Source: Panopea generosa (Eukaryota; Mollusca; Bivalvia; Adapedonta; Hiatellidae). From it: 64,000 nt of DNA. A program made the position numbers and the translations under genes. Below, in pieces: positions 11,451 through 22,189 of this stretch (position 1 is its first letter; the number at the start of each line of letters is the position of its first letter). The notes under the pieces were generated by a model. The model was given only the letters and a program-made list of their open reading frames with translations. It searched no databases and was not told the origin of the DNA. Where the stretch lies: assembly GCA_029582155.1 (NCBI GenBank), contig CM055896.1:10099463-10163462 (forward strand). The letters are read 5' to 3'.

Positions 11451-11706
11451 AAGCTGAAATGTATTAAAAGAAAAATGCCATATAGTATTTTGATGATCAT
11501 TATATTTCATATCGTATCACATTTATAAACATAAATACGTTATTTAATATGACAAACATATATACATGTATATTCATTTATTGTTTACCATTTTTATTAT
11601 GATTTGTTTTTTATACAACTTGAAGAATTCTTAATCATAAGTAGATATACACAAACACTAAATAAAATATTGCACAGTTTTTTAAAGAAACAATATATAC
11701 AGGGCC

Positions 11707-12247
11707 TTTATATATACTGAACGGAATAGCTAACCCGCCACTGAACGGACTAGCTAACCCGCCACTTTCATATTTCCAATATGTTCGTCAAAACATTACG
11801 TAGCGTTATAACAAATTGTAGAAGACATTAACAGAATGAATGAATGAATGAATGAATGAATGAATGAATAGGGTTTTACGGCGTACCAACACATTATAGG
11901 TTATTCGACGCCAACAGGAAGGAAGATTCCAGGTTTATTCTACATGTACAAAAAGAAAAAATTAACATACAGAATAAATAAAATATCCCAACAAATGAAT
12001 ATGCAGAATGAACCTAGAACTTTGATATCTGCAGAACTGCACAGAGTTTCAGCAAATTCTATTGTATTAGTCAAATTGTCGACATTAACAGATAACTTTG
12101 TATTGATTTTACATAGTCTAATTGTGTTTTTTTTTTATTCAAGGTAATAACTCTGGTACTATTTTTTTTATATAAAAAAAACAGAATAAATTAGGTACAT
12201 AAAATTTTATGTGGCGGGTTAGCTGTTCAGTTATATATATATATATA
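11707..12247. mobile_element. TIR element with ACTGAACGG...AGCTAACCCGCC ends
   Basis: The left end reads TATATACTGAACGGAATAGC then TAACCCGCCACT. The right end (about 12210-12240), read on the minus strand, is TATATAACTGAACAGC then TAACCCGCCACA. This is an inverted repeat of roughly 28 bp. The left terminal motif is duplicated in tandem (ACTGAACGGACTAGCTAACC at 11741-11760). The interior carries a copy of dispersed repeat E. No transposase frame is present, so it is non-autonomous. The same ends bound 20568-20775. Confidence 0.75.
11836..12130 (+). repeat. Dispersed repeat E, copy 1
   Basis: It starts with an ATGAATGAATGAAT run, then GGGTTTTACGGCGTACCAAC, ATAGGTTATTCGACGCCAAC and AGGAAGGAAGATTC. 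Later it has AATATGCAGAATGAACCTAG. The same order occurs at 20795-21000, 60465-60960 and 62403-62810, and a start fragment is at 45225-45300. This copy lacks the longer 3' part seen in the last two. Confidence 0.85.
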
Positions 12248-12690
12248 CACAGTGCCACATTGAGACAAGCTATTCATGTATAAAACTTAGCATTTGCGTT
12301 TCTAAAAAGGGTTATCAAATTTTAAAAATCTTAAAGTTTGAAAATAATAAAAAATAGTCAAAACATATACAGTATTGACCTTTGTAGTAAAAATTTAGAC
12401 AAATGTTTGAAAATGTAAATTAAAGAATACAAAAATAATCTTTATTTCTGTATGTGGTCAGTGTTTTATTTTATATATCAAAGAAAATACGATATTTGAT
12501 TAGTAAAGCGGGTGCACACGGTCATCTCTTTAAAGTTCATTGAATAAAACATTTTTAACATGATGTTGAACAGTTAACAGAATCAATCCATATTACTAGT
12601 AAAGATAATAGATCTAAAAAATAAAATCAGAGCTAAACATAAATCAAAGGACTCAAGGTACTGAGAGGCGCCATTTGTTTGTTTGTTTGT
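12248..12690. other. AT-rich intergenic DNA, nothing recognised
   Basis: No feature was recognised. Confidence 0.4.
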
Positions 12691-12694
12691 TTGA

Positions 12695-12930
12695 ATATTT
12701 AGAGTCATTGCTAAAAGGCTAAAGACGATCAGTTAGCCTAACTTCTCTTTCCTGGCATCTTGGTAGGTTAACCAGTACTGGAGTACACCCATCTAAGCGA
12801 GTAACGAATACGTTCCCACTTGAATCAGCGGTGAGAGACGTGACAATGAGACGTAATGTCATATAGCAATCATCACGAAGACTGTGGTCGGATGGGGATT
12901 CAAACTCATGAACCAAGGATTGATAGTAAT
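12695..12930 (-). mobile_element. SINE-B, antisense copy with (GTTT)n tail
   Basis: The plus strand reads GAATATTTAGAGTCATT, ACGATCAGTTAGCCTAAC, TTCCCACTTGAATCAGCGG and GGGGATTCAAACTCATGAAC. Each is the reverse complement of a SINE-B landmark (compare 55655-55935 and the sense copy at 58058-58262). The tail is a TTTG repeat at about 12675-12694. Its head end abuts the 3' end of a LINE fragment. Confidence 0.85.
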
Positions 12931-12934
12931 TTAG

Positions 12935-13860
12935 TTTAAACATATTTTATTACGTATGTTACATAATATCAATATATACAAATGAACATTAAATGATAAC
13001 AAAATATATAACATATGCAAATGGATTGAACTACAAGTTATAACAACATTAGTTACTGTTCTTTCCAGTGCGGCTGTATGAATGTATATGTTTACCGGGT
13101 TGAAAAAAAATGAAAAGGGAACTTAGTACAAAAAGAAAAACCATATTGAAAGAAAGAGAAAACAAGAAGAGAGAAAACAAACAACAAAAATAATACGATG
13201 CCGCCCAGTCCCCATAGAATCCTCACTCCTCACCACATACACTGTTCACGCTACAACAGTGACAGCACTCAGTTAATTTAAGTTAGTATTCAGGTTGAAA
13301 ACGTTTTGTTTGTTTAATATATTTCTGGAAATGTTGAAAAATAAGTTGATTATTCTCTAATGTTAGATCTGCATTGCCGTATAATAATTTATTGGTACTT
13401 AATGGGTGGAATTCACGAGTATTTGTAAATAGTTGCCGTCTTTCAATTCTGAAAAGGTCACATCGAAAAATAAAATGTTTTGCATCTTCGAATTCATCAC
13501 CACAGGCACAAATGGGAGTATCTCTTTAGTGGCTTACATATAGGTCGGCGTTTAAATTACTGCAATTATTTCTTAATCGAATGTGTTAAATTGATAAGTA
13601 TCGGTCACCGAATAAAAATAACTTTGGTACTATTGGAGGTTTTAAAAGATCTTAAGTTTGCTTTTAAACGATAGGAGTGATGTAGACTCTCGGATATTTA
13701 TATCAAGTTCATTCCAAAGTTTCAGTGATGAGGGAATAACTGATCTTGAGTATATTTCTGTGCGCCTAGTCAATGTAACAAAGTCAGAATGGTTTCTTAG
13801 ATTGTACGGATTTGACTCGGACATAGTAAACTCGGTAACTTGGTTACTCGCCTAGTAATA
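12935..13860 (-). mobile_element. Non-LTR retrotransposon, 3' end of ORF2 plus 3' UTR (degenerate)
   Basis: On the minus strand the first frame (13642-13824) reads YNLRNHSDFVTLTRRTEIYS and SLKLWNELDINIR, the typical post-reverse-transcriptase tail of LINE ORF2 proteins. After a frameshift another frame reads CACGDEFEDAKHFIFRC (about 13450-13520), a C-terminal Cys/His cluster of the C-x-C...H-x4-C type, and then continues to about 13290. The rest is 3' UTR ending near AATAAAATATGTTTAAAC at about 12935. There is no RT domain, so this is a 5'-truncated, inactive copy. Confidence 0.85.
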
Positions 13861-13864
13861 TTGA

Positions 13865-15490
13865 TAGTAATATGCTCGCCACAGTGGGAAATACTGGTAC
13901 TGACCATTATGAAGCAATTCTCGTTAGAAAATCGTAGCTAATTAAAAAAAACAACATAGATACATTTCAGTATTTCTCTTAGAAACACATGTAACAAGAA
14001 ATGAGATTGGGTGGGTACGGGATGGGTAGTATGCCATCCTGTGTTGTAAAAAGTTTAAGTTTTGTGTTCATTAATGCATCGTCCGATAGCCCAGGATATC
14101 AACTGCGATACTTTCCATCCCTCATGATGTAATAAAACTGACACCAGGGGGTATCCGATGATGCATAAATAGTGCATTTCAAGTATATTTTTTTCTATTC
14201 TTTATAAAAACATGGTTGCCATAAAATATAAGAAAATCTGGCGCCTCAAAAATCAAATCAGAGCCAAACATAAAAAACCTACGGTTTTAGAGCTTAAAGT
14301 ATGGAAACTTTAGTAAACGAACTATATGCTTTGTTTGTATACCAATATGAATGTGTTTTACATAAGAAAATTGTTTTGAATCAGAGAAATGGTTAAGCAA
14401 AACATATTTTTTTAAACTCGACCACGACAACGACGTCGACGCCAGGGTCATGACAATAGCTCTTCGGGTTTTTAAAAACGATATGATCTGTTAACTGTAA
14501 AGAAGGTGTGAATTAAGAAATGTATTAAGGAATGAATTCCATGTGTTGAATGTTCATTAAATATACAACATGTGAAGTAAGTGTACTCAAGGGGGTTCAT
14601 GTAAACCATGGTTATATTTATATTATCAATTATCCAACATGTCTCGTTGATCATATATTTAGCACTGATAAATCGGCAAACACTGCATTTGGATCCTTAA
14701 GTTAGTTTTTGGTAAACGGAACAAAAATGTCATACATGTAAACTGTCAATACCTGTGACGTTTATTAACTTCACAATCAATCGCTAATCCCCGAATCTAA
14801 AAATGGCCGTTCATGGGTGAGCGTTCATGGGAAAATGAAAGACAGCATGTAATGTAGTTATAAAGAAATGACTGTCAAACAAAATATTTTCTACTATGTA
14901 CATCTCGTTGTATAAAAAGTCGTTAGCCTAACTATCAACTTAATGTTAGTTAAAATGCAGATGCTTTAAAATCATTATCAAAAATAAATGTAATTTGTAG
15001 AATTTCACATACATAATTCCAATATCACTAGACATTTCGTGACAACATAAGCTTTTCCGCAACTCCTGAATACTTTAACATTTTTGATAATGATAACTGC
15101 ATGTTATGCTTACTGTTATCTCAAGGTGTTTCATTATCAAAAATTAATGAATTATGTGATAAAAATCATTCATATATAGGTAAACATGACATACTATTAC
15201 AAATTAAAAGTGCAATGATGTACATCGCATACCGCCAAATTACCCTCACCAAAGAAATAGTGCGATAATAGAACCAAATAGTAATGTTTCTAGCTTAAAA
15301 TAGATATATTTACCTCATGATACAAGCACAAAGTTACATTGCATATACATGCATTAAATAATGAAATAAAAGACTACTTAATACTGATAATGGACTCTTA
15401 ATCTAAAAATAGATGACAGGAAAAAGTAGTCCCGGCTACTTTGGAATATCCGTCCGCTGTATTCTGTTAGTAAAGGTGAAAGTTGCAAAT
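13865..15490. other. Intergenic DNA downstream of the sulfotransferase locus
   Basis: No exon, RNA gene or repeat was recognised. No confident polyadenylation signal for the minus-strand gene was identified. Confidence 0.4.
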
Positions 15491-16745
15491 TTAAGTTTGT
15501 TTGTTGGTCGATTCGTTGTACCTTTTCCAACCATCTTCTATTAAGCTCTTCATCATTGACAACTCGTTCTGTGTCATTAGTTGACAGTCATTTGGCGTAA
15601 CCAAAAAACTGGAATCCCACTGTGTACTGGGTATTGTTAAAATGGATGACTTTACTTTACGACGAGATAACGAATCCAGACAGAAGTTCTTCACTTTTCC
15701 TTGTATGGATTTTAAAACTTTTAACTTCGTTGTTAAAATCGGGTCCCTCCGCTTTAAGTTTTGTATCAAACACCTTTCTAAAGAAATCGTACAATTTGAA
15801 ATCAGCGCTATTCCATGTTTTTAACCTCTCTATATCATCCATTGACATGTCGAAATTCGGTTTGTTGTGCATAGCATTTAGAGGTACGTACAGAATATCT
15901 TTCGTCGTCCAACAAAGCATTCTTTTCATTAAAACGAGAGATTCATGAAATTGTTCCATCAGCATTACCAACTCGTAATCACGCCCCAATTCCTCTATGT
16001 ATGTTTCCACAAAGCTGTCGTCGTGAAATTTCGCCTTTGGTATTCCAAAATCAAAAGACATGCGGTTGTACACAAAGTACGTATTAACCGAAAAATTGTT
16101 TGGATTTTTTAAAAATGAATTTGACAATATTCGTATCCAAGCTGATGTTTCGTGACTCGGCCAGCTGTCGCAAATGATTGTAAAACCCGTAATATACCGC
16201 TGCCGATGTAAAATGACTTTTAGGTTCTCGTAATATTCCGACGTAAGTTGTATCCGAGGGCATGATGGAACGGAAAGCTTGTTTGTTGTAAACCACGTGG
16301 TTACAAAGGATATTGTAGGATTCATTGGCTGGTAGAGGAACAATGCTTTTATTAGAAACCGTTTGTCCATATCCGAGGTAGTTAAAACCGAAACCGCTTG
16401 ATCGTTGCGGAAGAACTACATTAAGTTCATGTGATATAGCAAAGCGTAGGAATATATTCATTAACGTAGTACTTCCGGCTTTGTGCACCTTTAAAAAGCT
16501 AACATCAAATTTCTTTTTACATTGTTTTGATTCCATGTTTTGTGTCCGTTGAACAGTACTAGTGGTGCCACGATTATATTTAATGAATCGAGTACGGTCA
16601 TGATTTTTTGTCTTCCAAGAGCCACGGCTCATCATGGACATTCCACGTGTCATTAGACGGTATCTGACTAAATACAGCAGTATGGTTTTCGGGTACGACG
16701 TAATGAACCAACAGGAATCCCGACAGAAGAACGACCAAGCAGAAT
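15491..16745 (-). pseudogene. Galactose-3-O-sulfotransferase-like gene, main exon, three frameshifts
   Basis: Gal3ST enzymes are Golgi type II membrane proteins that transfer sulfate from PAPS to the 3-OH of galactose on glycolipids or glycans. In order along the minus strand: a hydrophobic anchor (VVLLSGFLLVHYVV) just after the splice acceptor TTGTTTTCCTCAG; a stem; the PAPS 5'-phosphosulfate loop FLKVHKAGSTTLMNIFLRF; the 3'-phosphate-binding segment YVGILREPKSHFTSAAVYYG; an FKNPNNF..NRMSFDFG block; and a C-terminal block (TQWDSSFLVTPNDCQLMTQN) ending in TAA at 15491-15493. Reading needs three frame changes: the A6 run at about 16603-16608, the T6 run at 16105-16110 and the T4 run at 15695-15698. 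In each case one extra base in the run explains the shift. No other stop interrupts the combined frame, which argues for recent decay or for assembly errors. A phase-2 acceptor at 16746 implies an upstream 5' exon not located here. Family assignment is firm; substrate is unknown. Confidence 0.85.
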
Positions 16746-16862
16746 CTGAGGAAAACAAAATGGCTTATTATAAATGTAAAACAAAAGAGTCTAAAGCAAA
16801 TACACGCGAACACAACCGTAACAATATCATTGAGAAGTACTGATAATATCCTGTTTACCTCT
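16746..16862 (-). other. Intron 5' of the sulfotransferase exon
   Basis: Read on the minus strand, TTTTGTTTTCCTCAG at 16746-16760 is a strong polypyrimidine tract and 3' splice site. The upstream exon and donor were not located. The frame staying open through this stretch up to 16912 is treated as chance. Confidence 0.6.
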
Positions 16863-17041
16863 ATAGTCAAACCCATCTTAAGCAGCCACACGGGAAAGAG
16901 CAAAAGTTGCATTTTAAGACAGGTTGATGCTTTATACAGGTTATTTTGCTCTGGAACATAGAAATGGTAAATAGCAAATGTGGCAGCTTAAGACAAGTGA
17001 ATGCTTAATAGAGGTGACCACATACACAGGTTTGATTGTAT
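16863..17041. mobile_element. MITE family D, full-length-like copy
   Basis: The left end TATAGTCAAACCCATCTTAA and the right end, read in reverse complement as TACAATCAAACCTGTGTA, form terminal inverted repeats. The interior has GCAGCCAC, TTTTAAGACAGGTTGATGCTT, ATAGCAAATGTGGCAGCTTA and ATGCTTAATAGAGGTGACCAC. The copy at 39375-39552 has the same order. There is no transposase frame. Confidence 0.8.
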
Positions 17042-17089
17042 TTAGTTGCTGTAATGCACACTAGCATATCCAGATCCAGAACGTTATGT

Positions 17090-17440
17090 ACATATAATAA
17101 TTTTAAACTTTATTTTGAATTTGAATTATATCTAGACTTGCCAAGCAAGTTTAGAATTGCTGTATCTAGACTAAGACTTAGAATTGAAACTGGTCGTTAT
17201 AAATGGAACCGAATTAACTACAAGGTTATGTAATACACAAGATTTGGAAGACGAGTATGATTTCAATCTTATCTGTCCGTTGTAAAACGATACTCGCAAA
17301 TTGTATATAAAACCTTATTATTACAATAGGCCCAGCGTTTATAAATTTATTGAACTGATGAAATCTAAGCAAATTACAGTACTTCCAAAACTGGGAAAAT
17401 ATATATACACAACATTTAATCTAGGTATGTCAAATATAAA
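17090..17440 (+). mobile_element. Non-LTR retrotransposon, ORF2 C-terminal fragment
   Basis: One frame reads FRIAVSRLRLRIETGRYKW. After a small deletion another reads CNTQDLEDEYDFNLICP, a decayed C-terminal zinc-knuckle-like block. It continues with YIKPYYYNRPSVYKFIELMK and LPKLGKYIYTTFNL. This matches the domain order of the LINE fragments at 29950-30360 and 38575-39410. It is truncated at both ends, with internal stops. Confidence 0.85.
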
Positions 17441-17679
17441 GGTTTTTAGAAATATTTTAACAAAGCAGTTGTTTTGGAGACCTTGTGCGTGTGAGTATGA
17501 TAGTGTATCCCCCAGGATTGAAAAAGGGCAGGGTACCAAAGGAAAAGGGGCATTTTTTGGCGCGTACAAAATAATAGAAAAAAGGTCATTACTTTATTGT
17601 GTGTTGTGTTGAGCACCATTTTCAGCACTAATAACAAGTATGATACATGTATGTTTTGATAAATGTATGAAATATCTTG

Positions 17680-17815
17680 AATAAGGCTATTACAATATCA
17701 TGTATTAATAAAACATGATATCAAGGAACTATAGAAGGTTATACTACAGTTCCTTGAATGATGATATTGTAGTATCCTTATTAATAATACATGATACTAT
17801 TGTAATATCCTTATT
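17680..17815. mobile_element. Palindromic MITE-like element, 136 bp
   Basis: The left arm starts AATAAGGCTATTACAATATC and the right arm, in reverse complement, starts AATAAGGATATTACAATAGT. The complementarity continues inward through CATGTATTA and CAAGGAACT/AGTTCCTTG around a centre near 17735. The whole unit can fold into one long imperfect hairpin. It has no coding capacity. Confidence 0.75.
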
Positions 17816-17819
17816 ATAA

Positions 17820-18850
17820 ATCAATTATAAAGAAATATGAATATTATATTTACACAATGCTTTAATCCTATGTTAAAAATTTGAACCGTTTTAAGTGGAG
17901 ATTTTATATGTTGAAATTAGATGCTGAGAAACCGAGAGTATCCAATTATCCATTAATGTGCAATTCAAATATGTTTCTATCCTATATTAGAATAATATTG
18001 CCATTAAAATAAAGTAAAGGAGTGTTTATAAATTGACAACTTGTCATATTTAAAAGTAAATACAATTGAGAAATTTGCATCTTTAATGTTTGATTGTGTA
18101 ATTTTCATTAGGTGTCAGTGTATTTCCAAATAAATATAAATTTTATAAAAGGAAACATTAATAGTTAAGTCTTAAACATCGATAATAAACGAGACCGCTA
18201 TAACCGATGCACCGATTTTTTAGGATACAACTTTAAGGCCGGGTTTCTCAAATTTGTTTACATGCGGTAGGCAACATCCGGGTGTTTTTTCGTATTTTTC
18301 TTCAATTTATGTACAAAATAAACCAAATTAAGTTGGGATTTTATTCTAGCTTGGTTGAAATAAGATGCTGAGAAAACCCTTTACGATTTCATTGTTTTTT
18401 TTACTTGCATAAAGCCCTTACTATACACTGCGATCTATTTCTAATTGTCTTGATCTGAGAAATGGTCATGACACGCTTTGTTAAGTGTCTCGTTCCGATT
18501 GATTGTATACATACTACATAGACTTCACATGGTTGTGAGGTTAATGAATCAATTGAAAGATAATGCCTACACCTTTTTAGATCTTGTGGAAAAACATTGT
18601 CAACACCTTCAGTTGCTTATCAAAACAATCGCACATGGTGCGCGTGTGTGTGTGTGTATCCACTCGCTATCTAGTTTGTTATAATTGGATAGCTTGAAAT
18701 GAGAACCATTCTAATGGTTCCGCGTTCTATGAAAGAATAATATGAAAATGCACTAAAAGCGGGAACCATGTGTTAATCGAGTGTATACACATAATGGAAA
18801 TTACCTAATGACGCGTGTAGTGTCCTACGTTCTGATTAGCCAATAAAGGA
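17820..18850. other. AT-rich intergenic DNA, nothing recognised
   Basis: No exon or RNA gene was recognised. The open frame at 18478-18684 ends in a short GT repeat and has no family resemblance. Confidence 0.4.
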
Positions 18851-18854
18851 ACAC

Positions 18855-19010
18855 AGCGGGGAGGTACCGTTTATTCTTCACAGCGGTGTCAATCATTATT
18901 TATTAAAAAGGGCACTGCGGGGCGGTAATTATTTAAGTGTGGCGGTATAAGAAAAGGGCAGGGCGGCATAGAAAAAGGGCGGGGCGGGCCCGCCATGCCG
19001 CTTTAGGGGA
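18855..19010 (+). other. GC-rich patch with repeated GGGCGG words
   Basis: An unusual GC-rich stretch in AT-rich DNA, with degenerate repeats of AAAAAGGGC and GGGCGG (GGGGCGGTAATT, GGGCAGGGCGGCATAG, GGGCGGGGCGGGCCCGCC). The end GGCGGGCCCGCC is a perfect palindrome. GGGCGG resembles GC boxes, but no gene starts nearby, so a mobile-element remnant is at least as likely. Confidence 0.5.
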
Positions 19011-19014
19011 AACA

Positions 19015-19670
19015 CTATATGAGTATACATATTTATTATCTATCATATCTGATTTATGGAATTTTAGATATAGTATTTAAAAGTTAATTGTTTACGAAAT
19101 TCATTTATTAATAATAAAGTCCAACCTCTTTTTGAAATATTAACTACAGATAAACAGATGCTACTTTATATGTTACAAATATTTAAAAATATTTACGAAT
19201 TGTTTCATAAAATGTGTTAAGTGATAAATAAATATATTAAATGTATATTTAATATGTAATGAGAATACATTATATGTTTAAGATGCACCTAAAGAAATCT
19301 CGATTTTTTAATCTATTATATAATTGTAAATATGATGAAACGTTAATAAACTATCAATCAATTATCAGAGCATACAATCAAATACGATAAACAACCATTC
19401 TGTATTTAAATCAACGTTAACAACAGTTTCGCGCCAGCATTAAATGGTGCGCAATATCGGAGCACTGTGTCTTTAACCCATTAAATATCGATGCAAATCA
19501 TCAAAGACGACCAGAATGTATTGCACAAGACTGTATGGTTGAACAAACGCCTTTATACATACTGGCTAGATTATACCTGCATTGAAGAACCAACGTCACA
19601 AAAGGATCAATAATTTAAATAAACTGTACTCGAGTTATAAACAGATGTTCCTATTCGAATTTTATTCGAG
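19015..19670. other. AT-rich intergenic DNA, nothing recognised
   Basis: No feature was recognised. Confidence 0.4.
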
Positions 19671-19683
19671 TACATCATATTCC

Positions 19684-19941
19684 AAGACCGCAGCGTGGTC
19701 TTGTGGTAGAGCGTCCGCCTCGCATGCGGAAGGTCGTGGGTTTAATCCCCGGCCGGGTCATACCAAAGACTTTAAAAATGATACTAGAAGCTTCCTCGCT
19801 TGACGATTAGCATTTAGAGGAGAGTTCTAGGTCTAGAATACCCCAATGTGACAGCGTTTAGAATACTGTCTCAAGTAGACACCGTCGTGATATGACTGAA
19901 AAATTGTTGAAAGCGACGCTAAACACCATACAACAACAACA
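19684..19941 (+). mobile_element. SINE-A, full-length copy with 12-bp target duplication
   Basis: The head (AAGACCGCAGCGTGGTCTTG onward) has A-box-like TGGTCTTGTGGTAGAG, an anticodon stem CCGC/GCGG with loop CTCGCAT (CGC, Ala-like) and B-box GGGTTTAATCCC. The body contains GAGAGTTCTAGGTCTAG, CCAATGTGACAGCG and GACGCTAAACACCATA. The tail is CAACAACAACAA. The element is flanked by perfect direct repeats ACATCATATTCC at 19672-19683 and 19942-19953, which marks a fairly recent target-primed insertion. The open frame across the head is incidental. Confidence 0.92.
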
Positions 19942-20039
19942 ACATCATATTCCGGTAATCGTTTATCAAACAGATCAGGATCGGTCATTATTTCTTTCCC
20001 AGTTTGAAGCAATAAAATACTTCAAACCTATGATTAGAA

Positions 20040-20270
20040 ATGTAGAAATAATGTATGCATACCCCAATTTCCAAGCATTATTTTTTTTCATTGAATTTAT
20101 AATTAAAACATGACGATGCTTTCAAAATGTTCAAAATAAACCAATAATGCCATTCAAATAAAACTTGAGCATGGATAAGGAAAATGCATTTTAAAAGAAG
20201 AAGAAACAAGGATTATTTATAACCGCCATTATGCGGAGACATTTCCTGTTCCCTATGGCGGTAATACGCC
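20040..20270 (+). repeat. Dispersed repeat C, copy 2
   Basis: It matches 8160-8390 through ATACCCCAATTTCCAAGCA, AAGGAAAATGCATTTT, AAGAAGAAGAAAC and TTTATAACCGCCATTATGCG. It lacks the left part (the CTGCTCAGTGTG region) present in copies 1 and 3. Confidence 0.8.
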
Positions 20271-20274
20271 TGAA

Positions 20275-20565
20275 GACGAAAGTAGTTATAACTTACAAAA
20301 AAAATTTGTTTCGGATGGTAAACAGAACTGCTTTCAGTGGAGAATCCATCGCCATCCTCCTACGCACACGTAATATTCCACATGGACATAAAGATACCTG
20401 AAAAAAAGGCAAATTAAAATGTTGTAATAGAGCAATAATGAATACTGTGTCGTCACGATATACGTCACATAATATAGTAGTAAATCTTATTAACTAAATA
20501 TCTACAAATAAAAAAAAAATTAATTGTGCCTCCTAACCTAACTTTTTCTTTGTATACAGTCATGC
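20275..20565. other. Intergenic DNA, nothing recognised
   Basis: No feature was recognised. Confidence 0.35.
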
Positions 20566-20567
20566 AT

Positions 20568-20775
20568 ACATATAAACTGAACGAAACAGCTTGCAAACCT
20601 GACATTAAATGCATTTTCCCAAAGCTGTTTCATTGAAATTTGATCTTGAATTAGAAAAACCACAGTTATGTAAATCCATACACAATTGTGTATGTTTTTA
20701 TAACGCGCCTCAATATTTTGACGATGATATTAAAATACAAACGTGTCAGGTTAACTGGTCCGTTCAGTATAGTTG
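20568..20775. mobile_element. TIR element, ACTGAACGG family, short copy
   Basis: The left end reads TATAAACTGAACGAAACAGC then TTGCAAACCTGACA. The right end in reverse complement reads TATACTGAACGGACCAG then TTAACCTGACA. The ends match those at 11707-12247. A copy of repeat E starts about 20 bp beyond the right end, whereas in the other element repeat E lies inside. Confidence 0.65.
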
Positions 20776-20794
20776 AACATTACTTATGACAATG

Positions 20795-21000
20795 ACTGAA
20801 TGAATTGGGTTTTACGGCGAACCAACACATTGTAGGTTATTCGATGCCAACAGGAAGGAAGATTACAGGTTCACTCTGCATGTATAAAAACAACAAAATA
20901 ACATACATATCAAAATCATATCAACAAATGAATATGCAGAATGAACCAAGAACCTTGATACCTGAAGAACTGCAGAGGAATAAAGAATACCAGTTCTCGT
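20795..21000 (+). repeat. Dispersed repeat E, copy 2
   Basis: Landmarks are GGGTTTTACGGCGAACCAAC, TAGGTTATTCGATGCCAAC, AGGAAGGAAGATT and AATATGCAGAATGAACC. It is truncated on the right and followed by a trinucleotide microsatellite. Confidence 0.8.
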
Positions 21001-21010
21001 TTAATTTATT

Positions 21011-21088
21011 AATAATGATGATGATGACGATGATGATGACGACGACAACGACGATAACGAATATAATGATGATGATATGATGATTGTA
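21011..21088. repeat. (ATG/ACG)n trinucleotide microsatellite
   Basis: A run of ATGATG and ACGACG triplets with a few interruptions. Confidence 0.85.
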
Positions 21089-21269
21089 TTGTTTAGGCAT
21101 TGTTAAGAAGTAAAGACGTTGTCAGGAATGTTTGTCGTATTGGATTTCTCAATAATCAGATGTATGTACAAAAATATTTCGCCGTTTTAATTTTGACTCA
21201 GTAAGCTTGGACAACATAAGTCATTTTCGTTTCGACCTTTTTTATCTGATGAAGTAACTATTTTAGCTG

Positions 21270-21273
<4 letters not shown>

Positions 21274-21301
<28 letters not shown>
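21274..21301. repeat. Poly-C run of 28
   Basis: 28 consecutive C residues. Such runs are prone to length error in sequencing. Confidence 0.95.
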
Positions 21302-22189
21302 AACGTAATAAGAAGCACCAATATTCCCATTTATTTCGACCTTTTATCTGATGAAATGCTTTCAACATAAATAGGTAAACCATTTAATTTACAAAAAATA
21401 AACAAATATCAAACATGGATTTTTTCATGAATGTCTTTACCAATTTGATACAACTGTACATATACGACAAATGCACAGTCGGTTTCCCTAATTGCATTGA
21501 AAACACACATCGTTTCTAACGTCGCATGTATAGTTTTAACTGGCATGAACATTAATAAATCACCAAATTCCAATGCCGCCAGCAATTCTCCTCCAATATA
21601 TACATGAAATTAACAAGTTTACATTCAATACTATCCATGTTTTTCTCCAATTTCAATTTATATTTTAATATATCTTTACACCTGATCTTTATTATAAAAT
21701 TATTATCGTTATCGTATATACTCAACTAGAAACCCTAATTTGTCATTATGTTTTGTGTAATTGTATTGTATTTAGGAGAGAATTCTAAACCAAATCTTAT
21801 TCAAGTTGACTGTTTGACGTAGTTCTCTTGCAATATTGAATAGTTTTAATTTTTTTGATATTCATATAGCATAATTATGTGTCTTTGTATACACTCTATA
21901 AAATAAGCGATAAATCTATCCCCCCCCCCCCCCCCCCCCCCCCCAATTCGTCATATTTTTTAATGTTCTACCACATGAACATTTTATGAATATAATACAC
22001 CGAATCTTCTCTTCTGTATTTCCACTATTATCTTCTCAAATTACTATTTATTCTCTGTATGATCAATGTGCTAAGCATTTCACACTTTACTTATTCTTCC
22101 AGGGTTTACATATTGTATACCATTCAGAGAATATGTTTGTTTTCGCTTAAGCATTGTATTTGTTTATAACAGTATAACTTTATAATAAC
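21302..22189. other. Intergenic DNA with a second poly-C run
   Basis: A run of 25 C residues lies at 21920-21944. No coding frame was found. The right portion may be the 3' UTR of the LINE fragment that follows. Confidence 0.5.

Noticed and set aside
16598-16912. Separate 104-residue membrane protein
   Set aside because: Its C-terminal half is the anchor and stem of the sulfotransferase before the first frameshift; the N-terminal half reads through the intron.
19684-19760. Functional tRNA-Ala(CGC) gene
   Set aside because: It has a good anticodon stem, but the acceptor stem does not close and the block is the head of a SINE with its own target duplication.
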